Shown in pieces: positions 27,590 to 36,894 of a stretch of DNA of 64,000 nt. Made by a program: the position numbers and the translations under genes. This DNA is from Bacteroidota bacterium (lineage in GTDB: Bacteria > Bacteroidota > Bacteroidia > Chitinophagales > Saprospiraceae): the NCBI GenBank assembly GCA_029781865.1, contig JAKOVW010000091.1, forward strand, positions 1 to 64,000. Reading direction: 5' to 3'. Position 1 is the stretch's first letter, and each line of letters starts with the position of its first letter. The notes beneath the pieces were generated by a model, which saw nothing but the letters and a program-made list of their open reading frames with translations, was not told where the DNA came from and ran no database searches.

Positions 27590-28219
27590 TTATTCCCCAA
27601 CAGCTGCTTTTATTTTAGCCAGATCCAGTTTTGAGGCAAATGAAATTTCATCTTGCTCCGTAGCAAAGCCCTTTAAATTTAAGGTAATTAGCGTTTGACT
27701 TAATGGAACTTGTATTTGGGTTGATCGGATTTTTTTACTGCCTCCGTTGTCATCATAATAATCCTCCATTTCCGATTTCAATACTGCTCGCTGCGTTCCA
27801 ACGCGGACACTTTTGGATCCTTCACCCATTAGTGAAGGATTGCTTAAATACATGCTCATTGCGTTTAACATTGGAGAATTCGCAATTATTTGCACTTCCG
27901 CATTATTTTCCTTTTTACCGGGATATTCATACTTTTTACTGATTTGCATACCGCCGCCCATAACTCCTAAATTCGAATTACTGGCACTACCATCAACCGC
28001 TTTCAGTCCATTAATCTCAGGTGGCAATAAGTCGCCAACCTGACCTGACATCAGTTTATTGAGTTCGTTTATGGCATCCTGTAAACTTAACTGCGCTTGC
28101 TTGTAATTTTTTTGAGCATAAAAGCCTTCCGCTTCTTTAATAAAACTTTGAACCTGATCCTGGGCAATTAACTGCAAACTAAATACAGTCAACACGAAAA
28201 AGATGTACGTTTTTTTCAT
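27590..28219 (-). CDS. secreted/periplasmic protein of unknown function, 209 aa
   Basis: The ATG at 28219 gives a clean signal peptide (MKKTYIFFVLTVFSLQLIAQ), so the longer frame from 28246 is rejected. The mature part begins with one TPR-like helix pair (FIKEAEGFYAQKNYKQAQLSLQDAINEL). A Gly/Ser linker follows, and then a domain with SKSVRVGTQRAVLK and a regular alternation near the C-terminus. I do not recognise the family. A TAnnTTTG box lies 25 bp upstream of the start. It is a single gene between holB and the nuo operon. Confidence 0.78.
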   Translation of the reverse strand: MKKTYIFFVLTVFSLQLIAQDQVQSFIKEAEGFYAQKNYKQAQLSLQDAINELNKLMSGQVGDLLPPEINGLKAVDGSASNSNLGVMGGGMQISKKYEYPGKKENNAEVQIIANSPMLNAMSMYLSNPSLMGEGSKSVRVGTQRAVLKSEMEDYYDDNGGSKKIRSTQIQVPLSQTLITLNLKGFATEQDEISFASKLDLAKIKAAVGE

Positions 28220-28243
28220 AATAATGTATTTTGAGGTGTTAGT

Positions 28244-28251
28244 CAAAGATA
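28244..28251 (-). promoter_or_regulatory. Bacteroidota-type -7 box (TATCTTTG)
   Basis: Exact TAnnTTTG match, 25 bp upstream of the ATG at 28219. A TTTTTG tract lies a little upstream but closer than the usual -33 spacing. Confidence 0.5.
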
Positions 28252-28672
28252 CAACAAAAATAAAATGGATGAAAGCTACGAAACTATTTCTTCCTGCCGG
28301 AATCCCTTATTTTGACTAAAACAACCGCGTTGATGATATGCGATTTTACCATCTTACCTTCAATCTAAAGTCAGACAGATGATACGTTCTTAGAAAAACT
28401 ACTCACCCATTTCTGCATTTCAGGCTAGGCTGTAATATCCTAAAATTTTAACTCGATAAAATGGCATGAAAACAGTATGCTTACTTCATTATTGAATTAC
28501 AAAATCAACTCATTTGTATAAAATACAATATAGTAAACAACCGGCTATTGATTCAATAGTTGAATATTGAATCAGAGAACTCATTTGTTATCCAGTACTT
28601 GTTTAGTAGTAAAATTAAATAGAGCTAAACTTCAACAGATCCACCGGAGTTATTTAGTAGTAAATAGTTAAT
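28252..28672. other. intergenic region downstream of nuoN
   Basis: About 420 bp. A short direct repeat, TTTAGTAGTAAA, occurs near 28603-28614 and 28651-28662. No hairpin terminator for the nuo operon could be identified and no gene is seen. Confidence 0.55.
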
Positions 28673-30031
28673 CTATTTAAAGTAAAGAGTGAACCAACCG
28701 GGAACTACGCCAGCTGAGATAGTTATCAGAATAAAAATAAGCAGGATCCCTTTATAAATCAAGGGCGTATTCCATTTCTGATCTGCACTTTGACTGAACA
28801 TTGCGTTGATAATTTTATAATAATAATATACCGACATCAATGTGGAGATTACTGCAACGACAACCAGGGAAGCAAAACCATAAACCACTGCCTGATTTAA
28901 AACAAATAACTTTGCAATAAAACCGGCCGTCAGTGGCCCTCCTGCCAATGAAATCAAAGCCAATGTCATCAGGATAGCAAGAGTTGGATTGCTGGATGCG
29001 AGGCCTGTAAATGAATCAATATCATCAGAACCGCTTTGCTCTTCCACAAAATGAACAATGATAAAACAAACCAATGATGATAAAGTATACGCCAATAAAT
29101 AATAAATAACAACCCATGCGGTATCACCAGTTAAATGAATAAATCCAAAAAGGATAAACCCGGCCTGAACAATTCCGGAATAAGCAAGTAGTCTTTTTAC
29201 ACTTCGCTGACTCATTGCCATGATATTGCCCAACAGCAATGTTGCCAAAATGAGTATTGCGAAGAACCAATCTAACCAAACAGGTAATATAGCCTGATTG
29301 AATTGAATGATTCTGAACAAAGCTCCAAATGCAGCCACCTTAACCACAGTAGACATTGCTGCCGTAAATAAAGTTGGCGTTCCTTCATATACATCCGGTG
29401 CCCAAAAATGAAAGGGAACAATGGCAATTTTTAAAGCAAAAGATACGAATATGAAAATGAATGCCAAATCAGTAATAACATCACCATGACCACTGACCTG
29501 CAAATAAGATAAAGATCCTCTGGTTGCATAGATCAATGCGATACCAAATAAAAAAACAGCACTGGTAAAGGAACCGGTAATAAAATACTTCAGGGATGCT
29601 TCATTCGATTTCACTTTTCTCCGGTCAGCGCCAGCCAGCACATACATGCTTAAAGAAAGAATTTCAATCCCCAGAAACAAAATCATATAATTCTGACTGC
29701 AGACCATCAACATTCCTCCCATTAAAGCAAACAAAAAGATACCAAGGAAATCACCCAATTCTTCATTACCTCTTTTCTGAAACAAATGCAGGAAAGGAAT
29801 TAATCCAAGGCCCGTACATAAGATCAACAATGAAATTACAGAAGCATATCCTTCTGTATCTATCATGTCTGCTAAATAATGATTCCAGAATGTTTGTTTG
29901 GTATAAATACTGCCGATCGCCAGTATCACTGCAAGTAGCGAAACGGGAATAATCAGATTTCTTTGTTTGGCAAATCCCAAAAAAAGTATGAGAACAGAAA
30001 AAAGAGTCAATATAACAAATGCAAGCATCAT
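28673..30031 (-). CDS. nuoN: NADH-quinone oxidoreductase subunit N
   Basis: Antiporter-like membrane subunit of respiratory complex I, last gene of the operon. At 452 residues with roughly 13-14 hydrophobic segments, it has the usual length. Key conserved stretches are present: MYMILFLGIEILSLSMYVLAG-like (acidic residue in the fifth helix), ALKIAIVPFHFWAPDVYEG with the conserved Lys and Pro, and SVKRLLAYSGIVQAG. The start has two consecutive ATG codons. It lies 7 bp downstream of nuoM. Confidence 0.96.
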   Translation of the reverse strand: MMLAFVILTLFSVLILFLGFAKQRNLIIPVSLLAVILAIGSIYTKQTFWNHYLADMIDTEGYASVISLLILCTGLGLIPFLHLFQKRGNEELGDFLGIFLFALMGGMLMVCSQNYMILFLGIEILSLSMYVLAGADRRKVKSNEASLKYFITGSFTSAVFLFGIALIYATRGSLSYLQVSGHGDVITDLAFIFIFVSFALKIAIVPFHFWAPDVYEGTPTLFTAAMSTVVKVAAFGALFRIIQFNQAILPVWLDWFFAILILATLLLGNIMAMSQRSVKRLLAYSGIVQAGFILFGFIHLTGDTAWVVIYYLLAYTLSSLVCFIIVHFVEEQSGSDDIDSFTGLASSNPTLAILMTLALISLAGGPLTAGFIAKLFVLNQAVVYGFASLVVVAVISTLMSVYYYYKIINAMFSQSADQKWNTPLIYKGILLIFILITISAGVVPGWFTLYFK

Positions 30032-30038
30032 AGATTTC

Positions 30039-31496
30039 TCATTTACTTGTTGGAATGTAATTCATATATTGATAAGCATACTGGCCAAGTCCTATCCAGT
30101 CACCGGGAAAAAATCCAAGTACAACAATCAACACAACTATAATTATAAAAACATATTCTTCAGACAAATTCAATTTTTCAAATTGCATCACATTCGGAGA
30201 TGGCACACCGAACATGGTGCGCTGATACATGCGCAACATATATACTGCACCAAAGATCAATGTGAGTGCAGCCAGGATTCCCAATGGAAGCCTGAACTCT
30301 GCAACTGCCCAGATCATGTAAAATTCACCAATAAATCCACAGGTCAACGGCAGACCTACAGTAGACAGCAGAATAATGAAAAAATACGTTGCAAATCTCG
30401 GACTTACCTTTGCGATTCCTTCGCTGGAATCTATAGAGGAATCATTTGTTCTCCGGATGATTACATCAGATACAAAGAACAAACCTGCTGCTGCGAGACC
30501 ATGTGCCAGCATAGAAAACAAACCGCCTTGTACTCCTTTATTGGTCAGCGTAAGAATACCTGCCGCAATTAAGCCCATATGGGATAAGGATGAATATGCC
30601 ATAATGCGTACCATGTCTTTTTGCCGCCAGGCAATTAATGCTCCATAAATGACACCGATTAAACAGATCAGAATGAGATAGTAAAACCATTCATAAAGAG
30701 CTTCCAGGAAAAAAAAGTCAAAGCGCACCAATCCAAATACTCCCATCTTTGACAACACTCCTGCAATTATCATTAAAGTTGGCTTATCCGATTGTGTGTA
30801 CAAATCAGCTTGCCAGGTATGAAATGGAAATATTGGCGACTTGATTGCAAATGCAATTAAAAAAGCGGCAAGCAACCAATACTGATACTTTATATTTAAT
30901 TTGTTTTTATAAAACTCACTCCAGCTTTGCAGCTTGAGTTCTTCATGCATATTGGATTGAAGAAACAGAATGGCTGCCAACATCAATAATCCGCCAAATG
31001 CAGTGTACAAAAAGAATTTAAATACAGCTTGTTTGCGTTTTGGACCACCATTATTCAGCACCAAAAAATAAACCGGCAGCAGTGCCAGTTCAAAAAAGAT
31101 AAAAAAAGTAACCGGGTTCTGAGCACAAAAGAATCCATTCAATCCGGCCTGTGTCAATCCTATTAAACCATAAAAGGATGAACTCCGTTGATTGCCTTTA
31201 ACCATCGTGGCTAAAAGACTTAAACAGATTACCAATTGGGTAAGTACCAATGGCAATATCGCCGCCGCATCCAAACCAATATGAAAATAACCTCTGATTA
31301 CCGGGAGCCAGTCTATACAGGTATTGAAAGCCAGATACTTTTCTTTAACATTGTATGCTCCCATCAACATAAGAAAATAAAAAAGTGTGGTCACTCCTGA
31401 TAGCAAAGCGATATATGGAGCCCATTTTTTACCTGATATAAATGTAATCAGTGAAAAAAATAAAGGGATTAATATTAATAAAATAGCCAGATACAT
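30039..31496 (-). CDS. nuoM: NADH-quinone oxidoreductase subunit M
   Basis: Antiporter-like proton-pumping subunit of complex I, 485 residues and about 14 membrane segments. It carries the TM5 acidic residue (FFELALLPVYFLV), the conserved Lys region (AIKSPIFPFHTWQADLYTQSD) and the second channel motif (MAYSSLSHMGLIAAG). It is 5 bp downstream of nuoL and 7 bp upstream of nuoN. Confidence 0.97.
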   Translation of the reverse strand: MYLAILLILIPLFFSLITFISGKKWAPYIALLSGVTTLFYFLMLMGAYNVKEKYLAFNTCIDWLPVIRGYFHIGLDAAAILPLVLTQLVICLSLLATMVKGNQRSSSFYGLIGLTQAGLNGFFCAQNPVTFFIFFELALLPVYFLVLNNGGPKRKQAVFKFFLYTAFGGLLMLAAILFLQSNMHEELKLQSWSEFYKNKLNIKYQYWLLAAFLIAFAIKSPIFPFHTWQADLYTQSDKPTLMIIAGVLSKMGVFGLVRFDFFFLEALYEWFYYLILICLIGVIYGALIAWRQKDMVRIMAYSSLSHMGLIAAGILTLTNKGVQGGLFSMLAHGLAAAGLFFVSDVIIRRTNDSSIDSSEGIAKVSPRFATYFFIILLSTVGLPLTCGFIGEFYMIWAVAEFRLPLGILAALTLIFGAVYMLRMYQRTMFGVPSPNVMQFEKLNLSEEYVFIIIVVLIVVLGFFPGDWIGLGQYAYQYMNYIPTSK

Positions 31497-31501
31497 GTTC
31501 T

Positions 31502-33388
31502 TTATTTAAGAATGAACATCAATAAAATAAGTAATAATCCGGTTACAGAACTCAGCAAATACCAACTCAATTTTCCGGATTGCAAATTCTTCAATGACTC
31601 TCCTGCCATAACCAATACCCTGTCGGGTATTTTGACGATAGGATCTATAACATGATATTCAAAATTGCTTCCCAACCAGGTCCCAAGTTTTTTTAATGGA
31701 TTTACAAAAAGCAAGACATACAATTCGTCGAGGTAATATTTGTGAATGAGTGTATCGTTTACAAAAGTTCTTGCAGATTCAAATTCTTCTTTTGTTTTAT
31801 GGGTATACCTTTTATAACATAAATAAGAAATCACTGCCAATGCAATTACGGTTAATGCCCAGAGTGTAAACTCAAACAAATGAGAAGCTTCAAACCTGAC
31901 CTGGGTAATTGATTGGGTAACAAATGTATAAATTTTATGTGGCTGACCTGTAACCTTGGGCAATCCCACAAAACCGCCAACAATCGAGAACACGGCCAAT
32001 ACAATAAGCGGTATCAACATACTCCAGGGAGATTCATGTACTTTGCCTTCTTGTTCTTCTGTACCTCTGAATTTTCCATGAAATGTGGAAAACAACAATC
32101 TGAACATATACCAGGCTGTAAACACAGAAGCAATAGAGAGTATAATGAAATAAAATTTATTCTTTGAAAAGGCCACCGCTAATATTTCATCTTTAGAAAA
32201 GAATCCAGCGAAAGGAGGACAACCTACAATGGCCAGTGTACCAATAAGCATCACAGCGTAAGTCCATTTCATTTTCGATTTTAAACCACCCATTTTACTG
32301 ATATCCTGTTCTCCGTGCAATCCGTGGATTACACTTCCTGCACCCAAAAACAAAAGTGCTTTGAAAAAAGCATGAGTCATTAAATGGAAAATAGCAGTGA
32401 TGTAAGCTCCTACGCCTAGGGCCACAGCCATATATCCCAGTTGACTTACTGTAGAGTAAGCCAATATTTTTTTGATATCATTTTGTTTTAAAGCAATACT
32501 GGCAGCGACAATTGCTGTAAGGCAACCTACAATTGCAATGATCGTGGACGTTATAGGCGCCAACTCAAATACAAAATGCATTCTTGTAATTAAATAAATA
32601 CCTGCAGTAACCATTGTTGCAGCATGAATCAATGCTGAGACAGGCGTAGGGCCGGCCATAGCATCGGGCAGCCAGGTAAACAACGGAATCTGTGCGGATT
32701 TACCACAAACTCCCAGGAATAAGAATAAAGTCAGCACGACAATCATCGGATCATTGATGAGACCTTCATCAAGAACCGTTTCGCGCATTTCCATAAAGTT
32801 TACCGCGCCGAATTTATGAATGCAAAGAAATATTCCTATCAAAAAACCAAAATCCCCGATCCGGTTCATGATAAATGCTTTGGCAGCTGCCTTGTTGAAT
32901 TCTTTGTTTTCGAACCAGAAACCAATTAACAAAAATGAACAGAGTCCAACTCCTTCCCAACCGGCAAATAATACTACAATATTGGATCCCAATACCAATA
33001 ACAACATAGAAAACAAAAACAGATTGAGATAACTAAAATATCTGGAGTAACCCTTATCATGGCTCATATAACCGGAAGAATATGCATGTATCAGCGTTCC
33101 GACTCCGGTTACTACAAATAACATGATATAGGTCAAATGATCGATATAAAATCCAAACTCTACCTTCGCAGATCCCTCAGCAATAAACCAGGTATACAAA
33201 TCTATGTTGGTGGGTTGCCCTCCTAATTGAACATAGGCCAGACAGGTTCCGACAAAACTCGTCAACGGCGCAATACATGCAATGAGAGTCACTAAAAGTT
33301 TTGGCAACTTAGTACCCAAAATACCATTGATGAGAAAACCGATCAATGGCGGCCACAATATGAGATGTAAAATTAATTCTTCGTTCAT
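31502..33388 (-). CDS. nuoL: NADH-quinone oxidoreductase subunit L
   Basis: Largest antiporter-like subunit of complex I, 628 residues. It shows GWEGVGLCSFLLIGFW with the TM5 Glu, GKSAQIPLFTWLPDAMAGPT with the conserved Lys, HAATMVTAGIYLI and FFKALLFLGAGSVIHG. The long C-terminal part after residue 480 would form the lateral helix that runs along NuoM and NuoN and ends in a final transmembrane segment. Confidence 0.97.
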   Translation of the reverse strand: MNEELILHLILWPPLIGFLINGILGTKLPKLLVTLIACIAPLTSFVGTCLAYVQLGGQPTNIDLYTWFIAEGSAKVEFGFYIDHLTYIMLFVVTGVGTLIHAYSSGYMSHDKGYSRYFSYLNLFLFSMLLLVLGSNIVVLFAGWEGVGLCSFLLIGFWFENKEFNKAAAKAFIMNRIGDFGFLIGIFLCIHKFGAVNFMEMRETVLDEGLINDPMIVVLTLFLFLGVCGKSAQIPLFTWLPDAMAGPTPVSALIHAATMVTAGIYLITRMHFVFELAPITSTIIAIVGCLTAIVAASIALKQNDIKKILAYSTVSQLGYMAVALGVGAYITAIFHLMTHAFFKALLFLGAGSVIHGLHGEQDISKMGGLKSKMKWTYAVMLIGTLAIVGCPPFAGFFSKDEILAVAFSKNKFYFIILSIASVFTAWYMFRLLFSTFHGKFRGTEEQEGKVHESPWSMLIPLIVLAVFSIVGGFVGLPKVTGQPHKIYTFVTQSITQVRFEASHLFEFTLWALTVIALAVISYLCYKRYTHKTKEEFESARTFVNDTLIHKYYLDELYVLLFVNPLKKLGTWLGSNFEYHVIDPIVKIPDRVLVMAGESLKNLQSGKLSWYLLSSVTGLLLILLMFILK

Positions 33389-33404
33389 CTATTCAAATGA
33401 TTTA

Positions 33405-33734
33405 TCATCCTTTCAATTGGTTGAAAAGATCGATATTGGTTGTTTGTAAATTCTTGTATAACATTACGATAATTGCCAATCCAAGTGATACTTCTGCTGC
33501 AGCAACAGCCATAATAAACAAGACCATTACCTGTCCTGCCGCATCACCTCTGTAAGCAGCACTGGCCACCAGTAACAGATTGACCGCATTGAGCATAATC
33601 TCAATGCACATAAATACAATGATGATATTTTTTCTGACCAGAACGCCAATCATTCCAATGAAGAATAAAGCGGCGCTCAGGATCAAATAATGATCAAAAG
33701 GAATGGTCTTTATTATTTCTGGAATGTGATTCAT
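33405..33734 (-). CDS. nuoK: NADH-quinone oxidoreductase subunit K
   Basis: Small three-helix membrane subunit of complex I (109 residues, normal length). The conserved Glu-containing segment CIEIMLNAVNLLLVA is present, as is the second acidic segment VAAAEVSLGLAIIVML. Its start overlaps the end of nuoJ by four bases (ATGA), so translation is probably coupled. Confidence 0.96.
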   Translation of the reverse strand: MNHIPEIIKTIPFDHYLILSAALFFIGMIGVLVRKNIIIVFMCIEIMLNAVNLLLVASAAYRGDAAGQVMVLFIMAVAAAEVSLGLAIIVMLYKNLQTTNIDLFNQLKG

Positions 33735-34249
33735 GGCAACAAGTTTTTTACAGTTTCCGTCTTTTCTTTCCGGCTCAGCAACATGACGCCAATCATGGCT
33801 ACGAGGAACAACACGGAACTGATCTCCATAGGAAATAAATAATCCCGGTACAGGACTTCACCTAAATTCTCGACCAGTCCAATTTGATATCCGCCAGAAT
33901 TTTCAATTTGTATTTGGTGAGATGATTTGTACGCAGATAAAAAAACAAGAAACACACAACTTCCGGATATGACCGCAGCTGCCAATGGCAACCAGGACTT
34001 AAACCGTTCGATATCTCTGTTAAGATTCAAAAACATCACGACAAATAAAAATAATACCATGATGGCACCAGCATAAACTACAATATTAACCAAAGCCAAA
34101 AACTGGGCATTAAGCAAAATGTAATGTGCGGAAATTAAAAAAAATGTGAGCACCAAAAAAAGTATGCTCCGGATCGGATGCTTGGACAAAATGACCATGA
34201 TTGCAGAAATCAATGTCAGTCCGGATAAGATATAAAATAATTTTTCCAT
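33731..34249 (-). CDS. nuoJ: NADH-quinone oxidoreductase subunit J
   Basis: Five-helix membrane subunit of complex I, 172 residues. The conserved stretch VNIVVYAGAIMVLFLFVVMFLN (third helix, pi-bulge region) identifies it. It is 4 bp downstream of nuoI and overlaps nuoK. Confidence 0.96.
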   Translation of the reverse strand: MEKLFYILSGLTLISAIMVILSKHPIRSILFLVLTFFLISAHYILLNAQFLALVNIVVYAGAIMVLFLFVVMFLNLNRDIERFKSWLPLAAAVISGSCVFLVFLSAYKSSHQIQIENSGGYQIGLVENLGEVLYRDYLFPMEISSVLFLVAMIGVMLLSRKEKTETVKNLLP

Positions 34250-34253
34250 GCCT

Positions 34254-34760
34254 TTAAATTTGTGGAAATGGCTCTACCAGTCTGTCTTTACCATAAATAA
34301 AATCACCCCGCTCAAAACTTGGTGGTGCCATAACATCATTCTGAAGAAATATGGCCGCCTTGGGACATGCTTCCTCGCATAAGCCGCAGAAGATGCATCT
34401 CAACATATTGATTTCATATACTGCTGCATACTTTTCTTCCCTGTATAATAATTGTTCACCTGCTTTGCGTTCAGCTGCGGTCATGGTAATTGCTTCGGCA
34501 GGACAGGCCAATGCACATAAACCACAAGCCGTACATCTCTCTGCTCCGTTTTCATCGCGTTTTAAAATATGCAATCCGCGGAATACATCACTCATCGGTC
34601 GCTTTTGCTCCGGATAACTGATGGTTGTTTTTTTCTTAAACAAATGACTCAACGTAATTGCCATGCCTTTGAAAACTGCAGGAAGATAGATGCGCTCCAT
34701 GAAGCTCATCGGTTTACGTTCCATGACTTTTATTCTTGATGTCAGTTTTATGATAGCCAT
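34254..34760 (-). CDS. nuoI: NADH-quinone oxidoreductase subunit I (2x[4Fe-4S])
   Basis: Peripheral-arm ferredoxin subunit carrying clusters N6a and N6b. Two complete motifs are visible: CTACGLCALACP and CIFCGLCEEACP. The length of 168 residues is normal. An N-terminal helix anchors it near NuoH. It is 7 bp downstream of nuoH. Confidence 0.97.
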   Translation of the reverse strand: MAIIKLTSRIKVMERKPMSFMERIYLPAVFKGMAITLSHLFKKKTTISYPEQKRPMSDVFRGLHILKRDENGAERCTACGLCALACPAEAITMTAAERKAGEQLLYREEKYAAVYEINMLRCIFCGLCEEACPKAAIFLQNDVMAPPSFERGDFIYGKDRLVEPFPQI

Positions 34761-34767
34761 GTTTTTT

Positions 34768-35784
34768 TTAGCTTTTGAATAAAATGAATCCTGCAGTGAG
34801 CAGAATGTTAATTACCGATAATGGAATTAATATTTTCCAACCCAAATTCATCAATTGATCATAACGGAATCTCGGCAACGTCCACCGAACCCACATGAAG
34901 AAAAATATAAAGAAAAATATTTTTCCAAACATTACTGCTGCACCCAGTATTGTTTTTGCAATGCCCGGGTCCATACTACTGATAAATGGAAATTGATACC
35001 CACCAAAATACAAGGTGGCTAATACGGCACTGCTGATAAACATATTAATGTATTCTGCAAACAAGTAAAATCCCAGCTTCATGGATGAATATTCGGTATG
35101 ATAGCCTCCAACTAATTCAGTCTCGCATTCCGGTAAATCAAATGGAGCTCTGTTGGTTTCAGCAAATGCGCAGATAATGAAAATTAAAAATCCCAAAGGC
35201 TGATAAATTACATTCCAATGCCAGCCTGATTGCTGACTTACGATATCCTTTAATGACAAACTGGACGTCACCATTATTAAAGCGACAATGGACAATCCCA
35301 TGGCGAGCTCATAACTGATATTTTGTGAAGCTGCACGAATAGCACCTAACAATGAAAATTTGTTATTGGATGCCCAGCCACCAATTAAGATTCCATAAAC
35401 TCCCAATGATACCACTCCAAAAATGTATAAGATCCCAACATTTAAATCTGTTGCCTGCATGGAAATCAGTTTTCCATCCCACATCAAATCCGGAGCGAAT
35501 GGAATTACCGCACTGGTCATTAATGCCGTGCAAATAAATAATCCAGGGCCCATCAGAAACAACCATTTATCAGAAGCTCTTGGAATAAACTCTTCTTTAA
35601 AAAATAGTTTGACTCCGTCGGCAAGCGGCTGAAGTATTCCAAATGGTCCTGCTCTGTTGGGTCCCAACCTGTCCTGAAGAAATGCGGCGATCTTGCGTTC
35701 CGCATAAGTAGAATACATTGCAATGAACAATGACAACGCAAAGATTACTACAATGAAAATAAATTTCACGACCCAATCACTCAT
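34768..35784 (-). CDS. nuoH: NADH-quinone oxidoreductase subunit H
   Basis: Membrane subunit at the quinone-binding interface, 338 residues with about eight helices. Diagnostic stretches are YAERKIAAFLQDRLGPNRAG and FAETNRAPFDLPECETELVGG with the conserved acidic loop. Its ATG overlaps the TGA of nuoG. Confidence 0.97.
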   Translation of the reverse strand: MSDWVVKFIFIVVIFALSLFIAMYSTYAERKIAAFLQDRLGPNRAGPFGILQPLADGVKLFFKEEFIPRASDKWLFLMGPGLFICTALMTSAVIPFAPDLMWDGKLISMQATDLNVGILYIFGVVSLGVYGILIGGWASNNKFSLLGAIRAASQNISYELAMGLSIVALIMVTSSLSLKDIVSQQSGWHWNVIYQPLGFLIFIICAFAETNRAPFDLPECETELVGGYHTEYSSMKLGFYLFAEYINMFISSAVLATLYFGGYQFPFISSMDPGIAKTILGAAVMFGKIFFFIFFFMWVRWTLPRFRYDQLMNLGWKILIPLSVINILLTAGFILFKS

Positions 35785-36749
35785 TCCGAAACGAATTTAG
35801 AATCTACCAATACTGCCGGAGAAACTACCGGTAGTTCATATTTATTTGCTGAGATTACAGAATCATCGCCCATATCTCTTACGCCTTCTATAACCCAGTC
35901 TGTTTTTGACCTGTGATCAAATCGGCATTCATTGCATATAAACTCTTCTACTTCCCCGAATTTATTTTTCCTGGCTGTAACGCGAATGATATTTTCATCT
36001 TTCATCCACAACACCGTTTTGCCACTGCATTTGGTACAGTTCCTATGCGCATTATATGGTTTTGAAAACCACACGCGTTGTTTAAACCGGTATGTTTTAT
36101 CGGTCAGTGCGCCTACCGGACATACATCAATGATATTTCCTGAGAAATCATTATCAATAGAATTCTGAATATAGGTACTGATCTCTGAAACATCTCCTCT
36201 GTTTAAAACTCCATGTACGCGGCTATTGGTTAATTGATCTGCAGCATACACACAGCGATAACATAAAATGCATCTCGTCATGTGCAATTGAATATGCGGA
36301 CCTATATCTATTTTATTGAATTCCCGTCTGCCTTCTTCATATCGTGTTGTTTCAGTTCCGTGTTCATAAGATAAATTCTGAAGATCACATTCACCTGCCT
36401 GATCACAGATTGGGCAATCCAGTGGATGATTGATCAGCAAAAACTCAACTACCCCTTTCCTGGCTTCCAGTACTTCGGCAGAAGATTCGTTTTCCACCAC
36501 CATTCCATTTTCCACTTTGGTCAGACAACTCGCCACTAATTTTGGAATGGGCCGCGGATTAGCTTCACTAGTCTGACTCACTTTCACGAGACAAACCCTG
36601 CATTTGCCTCCTGTGTTTTTCAATGGCGTATAATAACACATAGCCGGAGGATATTTATCACCGATTTGCCTGGCTGCTTGTAAAATGGTGGTGCCCGGAG
36701 CAACTTCGATGCTCTTTCCGTCTATCGTTACTTTTAAAAGATCACTCAT
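35781..36749 (-). CDS. nuoG: NADH-quinone oxidoreductase subunit G, short form (322 aa)
   Basis: Fe-S subunit of the NADH-dehydrogenase arm. The N-terminal [2Fe-2S] domain (CYYTPLKNTGGKCRVC, later SCLTKV), the His-coordinated N5-type region (HPLDCPICDQAGECDLQ) and the CILCYRC / DVCPVGAL [4Fe-4S] set are all present. The protein stops about 320 residues in, after a CTKC...CNEC segment that corresponds to the start of the molybdopterin-oxidoreductase-like domain; E. coli NuoG is about 900 residues. No frameshift or remnant follows, because the stop overlaps the nuoH start, so this is a natural short form. I recall short NuoG from other Bacteroidota. Confidence 0.93.
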   Translation of the reverse strand: MSDLLKVTIDGKSIEVAPGTTILQAARQIGDKYPPAMCYYTPLKNTGGKCRVCLVKVSQTSEANPRPIPKLVASCLTKVENGMVVENESSAEVLEARKGVVEFLLINHPLDCPICDQAGECDLQNLSYEHGTETTRYEEGRREFNKIDIGPHIQLHMTRCILCYRCVYAADQLTNSRVHGVLNRGDVSEISTYIQNSIDNDFSGNIIDVCPVGALTDKTYRFKQRVWFSKPYNAHRNCTKCSGKTVLWMKDENIIRVTARKNKFGEVEEFICNECRFDHRSKTDWVIEGVRDMGDDSVISANKYELPVVSPAVLVDSKFVSE

Positions 36750-36894
36750 TTTTTATACATCAATTATTTATCAGTTCTGGAATTATAGTTTTAAAATCTT
36801 CAAATCAATAAAAGATCGATTTAAAACTGATCATTCCAATCGTATTTATTAATTCCATTCAGCCACAATCACTATTTAAAATTCATTCATTTTA
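36750..36894. other. gap between nuoF and nuoG
   Basis: 145 bp of AT-rich DNA interrupts an otherwise tight operon. No ORF or hairpin is seen; it may contain an internal promoter. Confidence 0.4.

Noticed and set aside
35352-35741. Several short ORFs opposite or out of frame with nuoH
   Set aside because: Shadows of the nuoH coding sequence.
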